From Tupaia tana (lineage: Eukaryota; Chordata; Mammalia; Scandentia; Tupaiidae), in NCBI GenBank assembly GCA_026018925.1, contig JAKSZU010000026.1, positions 18,839,127-18,903,126 on the forward strand: 64,000 bases of DNA, in the 5' to 3' direction. The position numbers were made by a program, and so were the translations under genes. The notes under the pieces are model-generated. The model ran no database searches, was not told the DNA's origin, and saw nothing but the letters and a program-made list of their open reading frames with translations. Shown in pieces: positions 31,080 to 41,068 of this stretch (the first letter of the stretch is position 1; each line of letters starts with the position of its first letter).

Positions 31080-31200
31080 TCTTGACAATGCTCTTTGCAT
31101 GCTGTGTGAGCTTGAGCATCTTACCTACCCTCTCTGAGCTGCCATGTCATTACATGGGAAATGGATATGTAAAGAGAAACCTACTTCACAGTGTTCACTA
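31080..31200 (+). mobile_element. MIR, plus
   Basis: GCTGTGTGAGCTTGAGCATC, CCTACCCTCTCTGAGC and ACATGGGAAATGGATATG match the MIR 3' half. Confidence 0.65.
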
Positions 31201-31327
31201 GAAGATCCCAAAGATCAGGAATGCAAGCACACCTGGCACAAGACAAGTTCTCAGAACAGGACCCCTGTAACTATTATGCCCAAAGGCTATGCTTGGACCA
31301 CACATGCCTTACTGCAGTGTTATTTTT

Positions 31328-31590
31328 TTATTTTTATTTTTTGAGAGGTTTTTGCTATAGGGCGCGTGCGCTCGCCAGACAGACAGAGAGAGACAGAGAG
31401 ACAGAAAGCAGGAAATCACCCCCCAGGGTGGATGGCCACGCCGCAATCCCTTCTCCTCCATTCTCCTCTCGGGATCTTGGGCACGCACGCACACACGCCC
31501 GGTGTGAGTTTAAGCTACCGGGTCCGGGACTCGAACCGTGGTCGACTATGTGGGAGACCAGCGACATAGCCATTACGCCAACTGTGGGAC
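31328..31590 (-). mobile_element. tSINE-A, minus
   Basis: Complete, with GCTATAGGGCGCGTGCG and box B intact (GGGACTCGAACC). Perfect 16 bp target duplication CTGCAGTGTTATTTTT at 31312 and 31591. One of the youngest-looking insertions. Confidence 0.95.
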
Positions 31591-31699
31591 CTGCAGTGTT
31601 ATTTTTATGACTACTAACGGGGCCCATTAGCTTTGACCCCCAAGGCTGACTGTCGCTATCTTCCTTCCTCTATCTTGGCTGGTAGTTCTCCCTATTTTA

Positions 31700-31893
31700 T
31701 TTTTATTTGTTTATTTTTAAAATAATTACTTCATTTAATTTAATTGATTCATTTCTTTTCATTTGAACAGAGAGAGACACGGATCGAGAGAGAAGGAAAG
31801 TGAGAAAGCAACCCACCAGGTCTGGGACTCGAACCGTGGTCGGCCATGTGGGAGTGTCCAGCACTTTAAGCACCACGCCACCTGCTGGTCTCA
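31700..31893 (-). mobile_element. tSINE-B, minus
   Basis: TTATTTTTAAAATAATTAC tail, AGAGAGAAGGAAAGTG, reversed head GTCGGCCATGTGGGAGTG ending CCTGCTGGTC. Flanks TTCTCCCTATTTTA / TTCTTCCCATTTTA. Confidence 0.87.
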
Positions 31894-32029
31894 GGTTCTT
31901 CCCATTTTAGAGAGGAGCAAACAAAGGCTTGCCTTGCCCAAGTTCAGAGGCCTGGCCAGGTCTCCATCATGCTCTTCGCCCTGGTTTTCTCTGCAGCTTC
32001 CCTTCCTGGAGCCGGAGCTGGGCTCCACT

Positions 32030-32240
32030 GGCAGGAAGTCTTCCCAAACAAGGAGAAGAATAAAGAGCTTTCTGTCCACACCAGAAGAAAAACAAACCCC
32101 CACCGCCCTCCATTCCCCGCTAAGGAAATGATGGATTTCTGTTATTGTTGTTGTTGAAATCACTACCAGGGGAAATAGATCAAGGGACATTTCGCCAGCG
32201 AGAGAGCTTGCGGTGTCACTGAGAAGAATACGCATCCCTG
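32030..32240. promoter_or_regulatory. Candidate conserved non-coding element
   Basis: Repeat-free, with AGAATAAAGAGCTTTCTGTC, GCTAAGGAAATGATGG, a TTGTTGTTGTTG run, and GGAAATAGATCAAGGGAC followed by TTCGCCAGCGAGAGAG. GATCAAGG resembles a TCF/LEF-type site. Call rests on composition only. Confidence 0.25.
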
Positions 32241-32479
32241 CCACACTGCATTGCCTTTCTTCCCGCACACTCCTTTTTCTCTCCTGCCAGCAACAGCATG
32301 CCAGAGACCTGGACGTCGAGGGGCCAGAGGCTGGGGGGCCCCGGACAGAGGAGAGTCAACGAGGTTATGGCTTAGGGTTGGGGGATCCTTCTCATCTTTG
32401 TCCCTCCTTTCCTCTCCCCCACCCTCTGTGTGCATCTGTGGCAGGGAGGATGGAGTGAGTAAAATATTCAATCTGATTT

Positions 32480-33310
32480 CTTCCCCCTTTACAGGTGGTG
32501 ATGGAGAGGGGATAAATGGTAGGCACCGTGGGGGAGGACAAACAAAACATCATCTGGGACCAGCGATTAGCATAATGGCTATGTCGCTGGACTCCCGTGT
32601 AGTCGACCGTGGTTCTAGTCCCGGACTCCGTGGCTTAAACTCATGCCGGGCGCGTGTGCGTGTGTGCCCAAGATCCCGAGAGGAGAAGGGATTGCGGCTT
32701 GGCCATCCCCCTGGGGGGTGATTTCTCGCTTTCTGTCTCTCTGTCTCTCTCTGTCTGTCTGGCGAGCTCACGTGCCCTATAGCAAAAACCTCTCCAAAAA
32801 AAAAAAAAAATCACCTATGGGGAGGGCTGAGGGGGCAGGGAGGGAAATTCTTCGGGAAGGTGTTTGTGGTCTATCTGCAAAGCAGTCACATTTACCACAT
32901 CCTCTGGACCCATTTTGGTTTCAGATGTTCTCTGTCTCCATCTCTATAAGAGACAAATGATCAGAGGTCTCTATGGGATATCTGGAGTTCACAGTCCAGC
33001 AGAAGAGAGAAAATGGGGGGGTAGTCTTTCATACATTGGTTCCGCCTTAGTGTAGACAGATCTACAGTGAGTTATCTGCCTTGCCTCTCTGTCTCTCTCT
33101 CTCAGCCAACCTTTGACATAGCCAGTGCACACTTTCCAGGCAACTAAAATCTGTTACCCGGTATCGTTCTCAACCTTCGGCTCAAAGACATTTCTTACAC
33201 TTCAAAAAAACCAAAACCTTCAACATATCACCAAATAATTGGGCTAAAGCCAAATGGGTCTGGCCTCAGTTAATGTTCTCACCTCTTTCCTTCCCTACTA
33301 CCCCCCAAGC
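32480..33310 (+). repeat. Unidentified dispersed repeat, copy 1
   Basis: Aligns collinearly with 39345-39835. It begins CTGATTTCTTCCCCCTTTAC and GGTGATGGAGAGGGG, then GTGTTTGTGGTCTATCTG, CACATCCTCTGGACCC, CCATTTTGGTTTCAG and GAGTTCACAGTCCAG, and ends near TGGCCTCAGTTAATGTTCTC. It is interrupted by the tSINE-A at 32556. I do not recognise the family. Confidence 0.7.
32556..32810 (+). mobile_element. tSINE-A, subtype A2
   Basis: GGGACCAGCGATTAGCATAATGG head, box B GGTTCTAGTCC, body slightly shortened (GGAGAAGGG directly after GAGA), CCCTATAGC end with poly(A). Confidence 0.9.
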
Positions 33311-33339
33311 ATCAATTTAACCTCCCTGAATTTAGATGC

Positions 33340-33850
33340 CACTACACCAGATTACCCACTGTATGACCCTGGGCATTTTTTTTTTTCCTTTTTGGGTTTG
33401 TATTTTGTTTTTGTTTTTGTTTTTAAGAGGTATTTTTGCCTTAGGGCACGCACGTTTGCCAGACAGGGAACTAGACAGACAGTAAGAGGGAAAGTGGGAA
33501 ATCACCCCCCTAGGGGGGATGGCCACACCACAGTCCCTTCTCCATCCTCCTCCTGGGATCTTGGGCACGCATGCACTCGCACTAGGTGTGATTTTTCAGG
33601 TCACCGGTCCAGGACTCAAACCATAGTTGGTCATGTAGGTGTCTAATGATGTAACCACTACACTATCCTCTGGCCTGACCTTGGGCAGTTTTTTAAAGCA
33701 TGATGAACCTGTGTTTTCATCTGCAAAATTGGATCATCTCGTTTATTTCAAGAGGGTTAACTTAGAGGATTATATGAGAATAACCAAAATCATTGTATGA
33801 AATGCCCACAAATAATGATAGTTGACATTTATTGAAATGTCTCAGGCATT
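33340..33850 (+). mobile_element. MIR, plus, split
   Basis: Left flank TGACCCTGGGCA and right part TGACCTTGGGCAGTTTTTT, TTTTCATCTGCAAAATTGG and TTAACTTAGAGGATTAT belong to one MIR. The C element 33376-33675 separates them. Confidence 0.75.
33376..33675 (-). mobile_element. tSINE-C, minus
   Basis: Long T/GTTTTT-rich tail, TTGCCTTAGGGCACGCACG, CAGTCCCTTCTCC, reversed head GGTCATGTAGGTGTC. Duplicated target TGACCCTGGGCATTTTT / TGACCTTGGGCAGTTTT inside a MIR. Confidence 0.82.
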
Positions 33851-34215
33851 GTCCTTTGAATTAATTCATCTTTTTTTTTAAATTGTTTTTATTTAACTTT
33901 ATTTATTTATTTTAACTTGGCCAGAGAGGGACAGAGTGGTGGGCAGGGAGAGATAAAGAGAGAGAAAGAAAGTGAGAAAGTAAGCCTCCATGTCCAGGAC
34001 TCGAACAGCGGTCAGCCATGTGGGAGGTCAGCACCCTTAACCACCACGCCACCTGCCAGCTCCAATTCATTTCATCTTTATAAGACCCCAGGAAGTAGGT
34101 ACTCCTATTATCCACGTTTTATAGAGGAGCAAGCGGTGGCACAGAGGGGTCACATAACTTGCCCCATGACACAGCTGGAAGGGGGCAGAGTGAGGATTCA
34201 AACCCAGGCAGTCTG
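33820..34215 (-). mobile_element. MIR, minus, split
   Basis: TTTATTGAAATGTCTCAGGC on the left, then TTTTATAGAGGAGCAAGCGG, CACAGCTGGAAGGGGGCAG and ATTCAAACCCAGGCAGTCTG on the right. The B copy at 33871 interrupts it. Confidence 0.8.
33871..34063 (-). mobile_element. tSINE-B, minus
   Basis: T run, TTTATTTATTTATT tail, CCAGAGAGGGACAGAG, reversed head GTCAGCCATGTGGGAGG ending ACCTGCCAGCTCC. Confidence 0.86.
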
Positions 34216-34460
34216 GTTCCAGGTCCCTAGCTCCTAGCCAGGCCATGACTCACACACAGTACATGCTCAATAAACATGAACTCATTTCTCCCCTTTCTTT
34301 CCTTTTTTCCCACTGCTATTCTCTGGTCCCTTCTTGTCCCCACTGGGGACCTGACCAAACTCCAATCTTAAATCCAGATGTTCTTGAAACCTAAAGGTTT
34401 GGCAACACCCGGAAATAAGGTTATTTTCTTCCTTATTTCATCAACACAGTCATTTCTGGT

Positions 34461-34709
34461 CCTTTTCTTTTTCTTTGTAGAGATTTTTGCTATAGGGTAC
34501 ATGTGCTCACTAGAGAGACAGAGACAGAAAGCGAGAACCATCCCTCCAGGGGGAGTGGTCATGCCGCAATCTCATTCTCCTCTTGGAATTTTGGGCAGCA
34601 CGCACATGCACCCAGCGTGAGTTTCAAGCCACCGAGTCTGGGACTTGAACCGTGATTGGCCGTGTAAGAATCCAGCAATATAACCATTATTGCATCATCT
34701 GCTGGTCCC
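34461..34709 (-). mobile_element. tSINE-C, minus
   Basis: GATTTTTGCTATAGGGTAC tail end, GGGCAGCACGCACATGC, reversed head ATTGGCCGTGTAAGAATCC ending CATCTGCTGGTCCC. Confidence 0.82.
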
Positions 34710-34856
34710 ATGTCTGGTCATTTACATGTGTCTGGCTCATTCAGATTTACTCTCGGAGATCCCCATCGGTCCCAGTGCTATTTGGAAATGACAATCCCCC
34801 AAGCGTCCTGAATCAAGGCATATCTCATCATCCTCCTCATTCAAAACCCTTGCCCT

Positions 34857-35112
34857 GGGAACCAGCAGTTAGCGTAATGGCTATGACGCTGGACCCCCAC
34901 ATAGTCGACCGCGGTTCACGTCCCGGACCCGGTGGCTTAGAACTCACACCGGGCGCGTGTGCGTGCGTGCCCAAGATCCCGAGAGGAGAATGGAGAAGGG
35001 ATTGCAGCGTGACCATCCCCCCTGAGGGGTGATTTCTCGCTTTCTGTCTCTATGTCTCTCTCTGTCTGTCTGGCGAGCGCACGCGTCCTATAGCGAAAAC
35101 CTCTCCAAAAAA
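34857..35112 (+). mobile_element. tSINE-A, subtype A1
   Basis: GGGAACCAGCAGTTAGCG head; box B reads GGTTCACGTCC, the A1 form after CpG decay. Perfect target duplication AAACCCTTGCCCTGGG at about 34845 and 35115. Confidence 0.93.
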
Positions 35113-35129
35113 AAAAACCCTTGCCCTGG

Positions 35130-35842
35130 GTCTCCCCTGCCTCTCTCTGATTTTAATCTGCTTCCTCAGGCTGTCAGCGAGAGTTTTCCTGGCTCCACAA
35201 CCCCCACCACACCCATGGTGAAACAGCCCCCTCGTTCCAGCTTGGCACAATCATAACCCCAAGTAAACCGCAGAGGCCCCACACCCAGCCTGGTGGCAGG
35301 CTCTACATTTCCCACCCTGTGCCGTCCTTAGAACCTGAATACCCAATGTGAAGAAGCCCTGCATTGAGCAAACCTTCCTTAAGGAACCGGCGATGCTGGG
35401 AATTGAGCTTAGCCCAAGGTGCAAGACCCCACCCCAGCCGTAAAGGGTCCGATGGCACGTGTTTGGGTGTTCGTCATGACCTGCTGTCCAGGAAGGATGG
35501 GGCAGAGGATGAGCATGTGGACCGTGCTGGCAGGCGGGCGTTGCAGACCCTGCTAAGTTGTCTGGACTTGATTTGATAAACGACAGGGAAACGTGCCAGC
35601 TCTGAACAGACACGTCAGGGTTTGGTTTCGGATGACGGGAAAGCACAGGGCCTGCGTTGGCCACAGTCCCCTCGTCAGGGGGACTCAAGTGTTAGTGTTT
35701 TATTTGGGAGATGGAAAGTGGGGAGGTGAGAAGGAAGAGAAGGACCCGATAAAGAGGGTGATATGGAGCCGGGTACCACTGTGGGCAGCTGGAGAGTACC
35801 CCACTTGGGAACTTGGAGATAGGGTGTAGAACATGCCCCTCA
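35130..35842. other. No gene or repeat recognised
   Basis: Unique-looking sequence. The minus-strand frame 35251-35688 (145 codons) has no domain I recognise. Confidence 0.5.
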
Positions 35843-36107
35843 GGACCAGCAGTTAGCATCATGGCTATGTCGCTGGACTCTCATGTAGTCGACAGTGGTT
35901 CGAGTCCCGAACCTGGTGGCTTAAACTCATGCCGGGCTTGTGTGTGTGCCCAAGATCCCGAGAGAAGAATGGAGGAGAAGGGATTGCGGCATGGCCATCT
36001 CCCCTGGGGGGTGATTTCTCACTTTCTGTCTCTCTGTCTCTGTCTTTCTGTGAGCACGTGCACCCTATAGCAAAAACCTCTCCACACACCCCCCCCCCAA
36101 AAAAAAG
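35843..36107 (+). mobile_element. tSINE-A, subtype A2
   Basis: GGACCAGCAGTTAGCATC head, box B GGTTCGAGTCC, CCCTATAGC end. The tail holds a C run (CACACCCCCCCCC). Target duplication AACATGCCCCTCAG / AATATGCCCCTCAG. Confidence 0.9.
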
Positions 36108-36210
36108 AATATGCCCCTCAGAGTTATTTCCTGCCCACAGGATGAAGAAACCTGGGTACTGGTCTGTCATTGGTGGAAGGCTCCCACAGCAAGAAAACTA
36201 AAGCCCTCAG

Positions 36211-36466
36211 GGCAGAACCAGCAGTTGGGGTAGTGGTTACTGAGCTGGCCTTTCACATGGCTGTCCGCGGTTCTAGTTCCAGGCCTGGTGTCTTGAAAAT
36301 CATGCCGGGCACATGTGCATGCGTGCCCAAGATCTTGAGAAAATGGAGAAGAGATTGCAGTGTGGCATCCCCCCGGGGGTGACTTCTCACTTTCCCTCTC
36401 ACTGTGTCTGTCTTTTTCTCCAGCAAGTGCACGAACCCTAAGGCAAAAACTTAAATAGAAAAATCT
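36211..36466 (+). mobile_element. tSINE-C, first of a stacked pair
   Basis: GCAGAACCAGCAGTTGGGGTAG head, box B GGTTCTAGTTCC, CATGCCGGGCACATG body. Left flank AAAGCCCTCAGGG recurs as AAAGCCTTCACGGG after this copy and AAAGCCCTCAAGC after the next. Confidence 0.82.
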
Positions 36467-36478
36467 TAAAGCCTTCAC

Positions 36479-36749
36479 GGGACCAGCAGATGGCACAGCG
36501 GTTAAGGTGCTGGGCTCCCACATGGCAGACTGTGGTTTGAGTCCTGGGCCTGGCAGCCTGGAGCTCAGGTCGGGCATGGGTGTGTACATGCCCAGAATCC
36601 TAGGAGGGAAATGAAGAGAAGTCATTGCAGCGTGGCCATCCCCTCTGGACAGGGGGTGGTGATTTCTCACTTTCTCTCTTTCTCTCTCTCTCGCTGTCTC
36701 TCCAGTGAGCACATGCACCTTATAGCGAAACTCTTTGGAAAAAAAAATA
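36479..36749 (+). mobile_element. tSINE-C, second of a stacked pair
   Basis: GGGACCAGCAGATGGCACAG head, GGTTTGAGTCCTGG, CACCTTATAGCGAAACTC end. It inserted into the target repeat left by the copy at 36211. Confidence 0.84.
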
Positions 36750-36759
36750 AAAAGCCCTC

Positions 36760-37435
36760 AAGCAGGGAGTAGAGGAAAACTTTTCCCAAGGACAGGCAAG
36801 GGCTGAGTGGGTATGGATGGGGGTCCTGATGGTACCTGCCACCGTGCTCAGGAAGTGGTCACTGAATGAATGAATGACATAGCTGTGAGCCTGGCCCCGT
36901 GCTGGGCTCTGAAGACTCAGAGGTAACTTGGAGCCTTTGAAGAGCTCATCCCAGGAAGAGCGACCGATACACGTACACAAGTCATTATAATTAAATGTTC
37001 GCGTGTAAGTACCCCTGGGAGGTATCCGCTCAGTTTTTAGTCATAATCTGCCATGAACACCTTCTGGGGAATTCGTCTTATCTCCGTGCTTCCCAAAGTG
37101 CATTCCAGGGAACCCTACTCCAGTGACATGCTGGGGGGGGGGCGCCGGGGGGGCAGTTGGGGGAATGCTCTGCAGTTAAATCACATGGGGGTGTCTATAC
37201 CCTCCGTTCACAGCAACTCCTGATACAGTAAAGGCTCTGGCTAGTCCCTCGGGAAAGAATTTGGTTTCACTTTGTTTAACCCGGCGTCTGCCAGACATCG
37301 TTGACATATTTATCCTCCAAGGTTCAAATTAAATTCAGCAAAACTGGGCCGAGCAGGTCACTAGACTCTTAATTCTTCTGAGTGAAGGAGCCCACACCCA
37401 GCGGTGTCCCCTAGAACCTTCTGCAGTGACGGGGA
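36760..37435. other. No gene recognised
   Basis: Contains a G-rich run near 37130 (GGGGGGGGGCGCCGGGGGGG). CTGAATGAATGAATGAC near 36860 looks like an L2 tail. Confidence 0.45.
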
Positions 37436-37439
37436 TGTT

Positions 37440-37575
37440 CTTTATCTATGCTAGCCAATGTCGCAGCCCCATGGCTCTTGCATGCTTGGGAGGTGTCTAG
37501 CCCGACTAAGGAACTGAATTTTAAAATTCGAATTAATTTCACTTTCTATAACCATGCATGGCTAGTGGCTACTTC
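37440..37575. mobile_element. hAT-type element fragment
   Basis: GACTAAGGAACTGAATTTT, AAAATTCGAATTAATTTC and ATGGCTAGTGGCTACTTC resemble the common non-autonomous hAT with 'CACATGTGGCTAGTGGCTAC' ends (MER3/MER58 group). Confidence 0.6.
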
Positions 37576-37684
37576 TTGGAGAGCGTAACTTCCCTGTCTA
37601 ATTTTTGCTCGGTGCCTGGGTTCCCTGTCAAACTGGGACCCACTGAGCATGGTGGATGGCACCGTCCTCCTGCCACAGCATGTA

Positions 37685-37930
37685 GTGTACGCCATTTATT
37701 GAGCACTTACTGTATGCCCGGTACCCATAGCCTGATCTCGCCCTCCAGCAACCCGGTACCCATAGCCCGATCTCACCCTCCGGCAACCTACGGAGGTTGG
37801 TGCTATTTGTTGACTCCATTTTCCAGATGAAGAAGTGGAGGCGTGGGGGCGGTAAGTGACTTGTGCAAGCTCCCGAAACTAAGAAGGGATAGATCCAGGA
37901 TTTGTGTCTGAGTCTGTCTGACTCCAAACT
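37685..37930 (-). mobile_element. MIR, minus, with internal duplication
   Basis: TTATTGAGCACTTACTGTAT, CCATTTTCCAGATGAAG, GTGACTTGTGCAAGC and TGTCTGACTCCAAACTCC are the reversed MIR. Bases 37717-37786 are a local duplication. Confidence 0.7.
37717..37786. repeat. 35 bp tandem duplication
   Basis: Two 35 bp copies, 37717-37751 and 37752-37786, both starting CCCGGTACCCATAGCC, with three mismatches. Confidence 0.95.
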
Positions 37931-37950
37931 CCCTTTCCACACTCCCTTTC

Positions 37951-38234
37951 TTTTTTCTTTTCTTTTTCTTTTTTTTTTTTTTTTTTTTTTTGGAGAGGTT
38001 TTGCTATAGGGTGTTTGCGCTCGCCAGAAAGACAGAGAGACAGAGACAGAAAGCGAGAAATCATCCCCCAGGGGGGATGGCCACGCCGCAATCCCTTCTC
38101 CATTCTCCTCTCGGGATCCTGGGCATGCACGCACACGCACCCGGCGTGAGTTTAAGCCACCGGATCCAGGACTCGAACCGCAGTCGACTACGTGAGAGTC
38201 CAGCCACATCGCCATTATGCCAACTGCTGGTCCC
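37951..38234 (-). mobile_element. tSINE-A, minus
   Basis: CTTTTCTTTT plus long T run, GCTATAGGGTGTTTG, complete body, reversed head GCCAACTGCTGGTCCC. Flanks AAACTCCCTTTC / AAACTCCCTTTCTTA. Confidence 0.9.
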
Positions 38235-38725
38235 TAAACTCCCTTTCTTAATCCCTGCAGTGTATTGCTATGCCCAGACTGGCCTCTGGGATGGTCTCAG
38301 AACCAGCCCCAGGACCCAGAGGTGAGACCCTTACACTTCCCTTTCTCTGACGGGGCATGTCCGGGACAAGGAGGCATTTGTTCCAGCAAGGAATACCTGC
38401 TGAGTGTGCCCTGAGTGTGAGGCTGGGCACGGGGGAGGCAGGGAGCTGGGGAGCTGCAGAAGTCAGGGGTGTGCCTTCTGGGGAGCACCCCATCTACTGG
38501 GGGGGAGGCCAGCAGGGAAGTAAGCAGTTCCGGCAATATCAGCAGAGAACAACCTCCTCGTACCCCTCCCATCACCCAGCCTGGCCTGGCCCAGCCAAAC
38601 CCAGTCAAGCCCCCTCTCCTTCTTCACAAAGAAGCCCAGGAGGCCCCGCCCAGGGCCCCTCCCCTGACGCAGCGTGTTCTGCCCTGAAGGGGGGGGACAT
38701 GATCCCATACCTCTCATCCCTTGCC
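38235..38725. other. GC-rich sequence, no supported gene
   Basis: Opposing frames at 38297-38608 and 38357-38737 overlap and reflect base composition. Confidence 0.45.
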
Positions 38726-38729
38726 GAGT

Positions 38730-38965
38730 TCAGATAAATCTCCCCCTCCTCTCTCTACAGCAGAAAGTCCTCAGGTCTAGCAAGGGTTTCTCCCACTTAT
38801 GCAGCTCATGAATATTTAACAGCATCTGCCGTGGAGGCGATAAAGCCCTACCAATCCTTGACAAATATGGCCTAATCTTTTCAATTTCGGGGTGCAAATA
38901 TGCCTTCTGAGTCCTGTTTGTCACCTAGATTAATGGCTCAGGGTCCCATAATCCTTTGGTGCTAA
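38730..38965. promoter_or_regulatory. Candidate conserved non-coding element (best in window)
   Basis: Repeat-free, A+T-richer than both flanks, and dense in factor-like words: CATGAATATTTAACAGC, GGCGATAAAGCCC, TTGACAAATATGGCC, CACCTAGATTAATGGC and TTTGGTGCTAATTCAAG. GATTAA and TAATTC are homeodomain-like; ATATTTAA and CAAATATGG are MEF2/SRF-like. No coding frame fits. Confidence 0.4.
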
Positions 38966-39011
38966 TTCAAGTGGTGGCTGGCCGGCGTGTGCCTGCCAGG
39001 GGATGCTGGGA

Positions 39012-39012
39012 T

Positions 39013-39038
<26 letters not shown>
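39012..39038. repeat. (CA)n microsatellite
   Basis: About 12 CA units, followed by CGCACACGCAC. Confidence 0.95.
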
Positions 39039-39046
<8 letters not shown>

Positions 39047-39084
39047 ATGGAGCAGCGATTAGTCATATGAGGATTACTTGTAGC

Positions 39085-39335
39085 CAATGTGTGTGTATGC
39101 ATGCACGTGTGTGTGTGTATTGATTGTGGCTTTTGTGTATATGGCTCGTGCCTGTCTATATATACCTGTATGTATATCCTGTGTTTTTGCATATCCCTTT
39201 GTGCTTACAAGTATTTGAGTGTATAGATATCCTGACTGAATGGTATACAGTCTATGCTCACATGTGTATTATGTTTGCACGAGTCCACATGTGTGTGCAT
39301 GTAGGTATAATGTGGGGACCACGTGTGCACGCACC
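39085..39335. repeat. TG-rich low-complexity region
   Basis: Many TGTG, ATGT and TGCA words without a long pure run. Likely a decayed TG repeat. Confidence 0.6.
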
Positions 39336-39344
39336 TGTGCATCT

Positions 39345-39835
39345 CGGCCTGATTTCTTTCCCCTTGCATAGGTGCTGATGGAGAGGGGGTAAATGGAAGC
39401 CACAACTTGGGAAGACATAAGGAAATATTGTCCACAGGGGGACATTCCTCTGGAATATGTTTGTGGTCTGTCTGAAAAGCAAGCACACTTCTCACATCCT
39501 CCAGGGCCATTTTGGTTTTGAATGCTCTCTATGGCTCTCCCTGTAAGAAACATACAGTCAGATGTCTACATGGAATATTGGGAACTTATAGTCCAGTAAA
39601 ATAAATAAAATGTGTGTGTGTGTGTGTGTGTGTGCATTCAACTACGCATTTCAGGGCCTTTGTACCCTGCTCCAGGGTAGACAGACCCTCAGTGGATTAA
39701 CTGCTTAGCTTGCGCCCTCCACCCCAGAAAACTTTCAATATTTCACCTTACTGTTGAGCTGAGACCATGAGAACCTGGCCTCTGTTGATGTTCTCAGCAC
39801 CTTTGCTTTCTTCTCTCCCAGGTCTATTCTCAGAG
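39345..39835 (+). repeat. Unidentified dispersed repeat, copy 2
   Basis: Matches copy 1 (32480-33310): CTGATTTCTTTCCCCTTGCA, GCTGATGGAGAGGGGGTAAA, ATGTTTGTGGTCTGTCTG, CACATCCTCCAGGGCC, CCATTTTGGTTTTG, CTTATAGTCCAGTAAAA, GGCCTCTGTTGATGTTCTC. By eye about 70-75% identical over the central 160 bp. A GT run lies at 39611-39634 where copy 1 has none. Confidence 0.7.
39611..39634. repeat. (TG)n microsatellite
   Basis: 12 TG units within copy 2 of the unidentified repeat. Confidence 0.95.
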
Positions 39836-39839
39836 CAGC

Positions 39840-40495
39840 CCCACAGGAGCTCAGGTATGGGGGTAGATCTCTCCCTATAACCAAATGAGTCACCAGGAAA
39901 TACCAAAATTCTTCATGCTTTATTTTCTCTCCCTCTCATCATCACTGGTATCTTCATCACTCATGGGCCAGGACAGTGAGTCGGGTAAGCGACAGCGTGG
40001 CAGGGGAGAGGAGCAGCCTGGTCAGGATGGAGCTAGGAAGGAGCGAGTGAGAGGCAGGGTGCCAGGAGCTTGGACCAGAACTGGGGACCAATGCAGAATG
40101 TCCACCTTTATAATATGAGAGGATTCTATCGTGTCAAACAAACCTATGTTCAAACATAAAGACAAAACTGCCTTCATCGTAAGAGAGAAGAAGCAGGGAC
40201 TTCCACTCATTTCCTTGAACAAACATGTTTCTACCACCAATGATCTGTGCACAGATAACAGGGTTCATGCCTGGCCTGTTTCGTGCTGAGGATACTGGCA
40301 CGGACAAGAGAACTGGAATATAACATGCGAAGGGTTATGATGGGAAAAGTGAGGACTTCTAGGCAGTGTCTCTTGCCTTTGGAAGAAACAACAAGGGCTA
40401 AGTTTATATTTTTGCAAGAGAATGGAACCTTGTGGACAGATTGACCAATCGCTCCAGAACATACTCCAGAAAGGAATGATATGTAGGAAGTATTG
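39840..40495. other. No gene or repeat recognised
   Basis: The minus-strand frame 40265-40633 (122 codons) shows no domain. Unique-looking sequence. Confidence 0.45.
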
Positions 40496-40499
40496 CCCA

Positions 40500-40700
40500 A
40501 TGGTAAGTAGCATTGGTGCTAGAGTCAGATGGACGATGCCTGAATCCTTCCTCAGACACTTGAAAGCTATATCACCTTGAGTAAGGCATTTCCGTTCCCC
40601 CCAACTCGGTTTCATCCTATGTAACTGGAACAAGCCGTGTGGTTATTCTTCCTGGCATGTTGTACAGATTACATGCCCTGCACACAGTCTATGCTCATGA
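40500..40700 (+). mobile_element. MIR, plus
   Basis: GGTGCTAGAGTCAGATGGAC, CACCTTGAGTAAGGCATTTC, TTTCATCCTATGTAACTGG and ACATGCCCTGCACAC follow full-length MIR. Confidence 0.75.
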
Positions 40701-40704
40701 AAGC

Positions 40705-41066
40705 TAGCAACTGTCCATGTTCTTGTTGTCTTCAGGTCTTCCTAGTGGTATTCCCACCCCTATGTCACACTCTCCTTCCCTGACACTAGAGAAATCCCAA
40801 GAGTTAGAGTTGGGGTTGGACCATTTAAGACCTTCTTCCACTTGCAAGGGAAGTTCTGTGTCATGGAGCCTTTCTACAAGTAAATGCAGAAACAAGCAGC
40901 ATCCCACCCTCTGAAGACATATCCCTGGAAATGACAAATGATTCCTCCAATCATCCCAGCATATTCCTCCATCATAAACCAGTATTTCCTTCTATCACCA
41001 GTCAGTCTGCCCCCCGCCCCCCAGCAACCCTGGCAGAGGCGGCCCCAGCTCTTAGAATGCAGGGAC
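40705..41066. other. No gene or repeat recognised
   Basis: Unique-looking sequence with no convincing reading frame. Confidence 0.45.
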
Positions 41067-41068
41067 TC

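Noticed and set aside
37120..37165. G-run (about 9 + 7 G) as a G-quadruplex promoter
   Set aside because: Only two long G-runs are seen and no promoter or transcript evidence is nearby.
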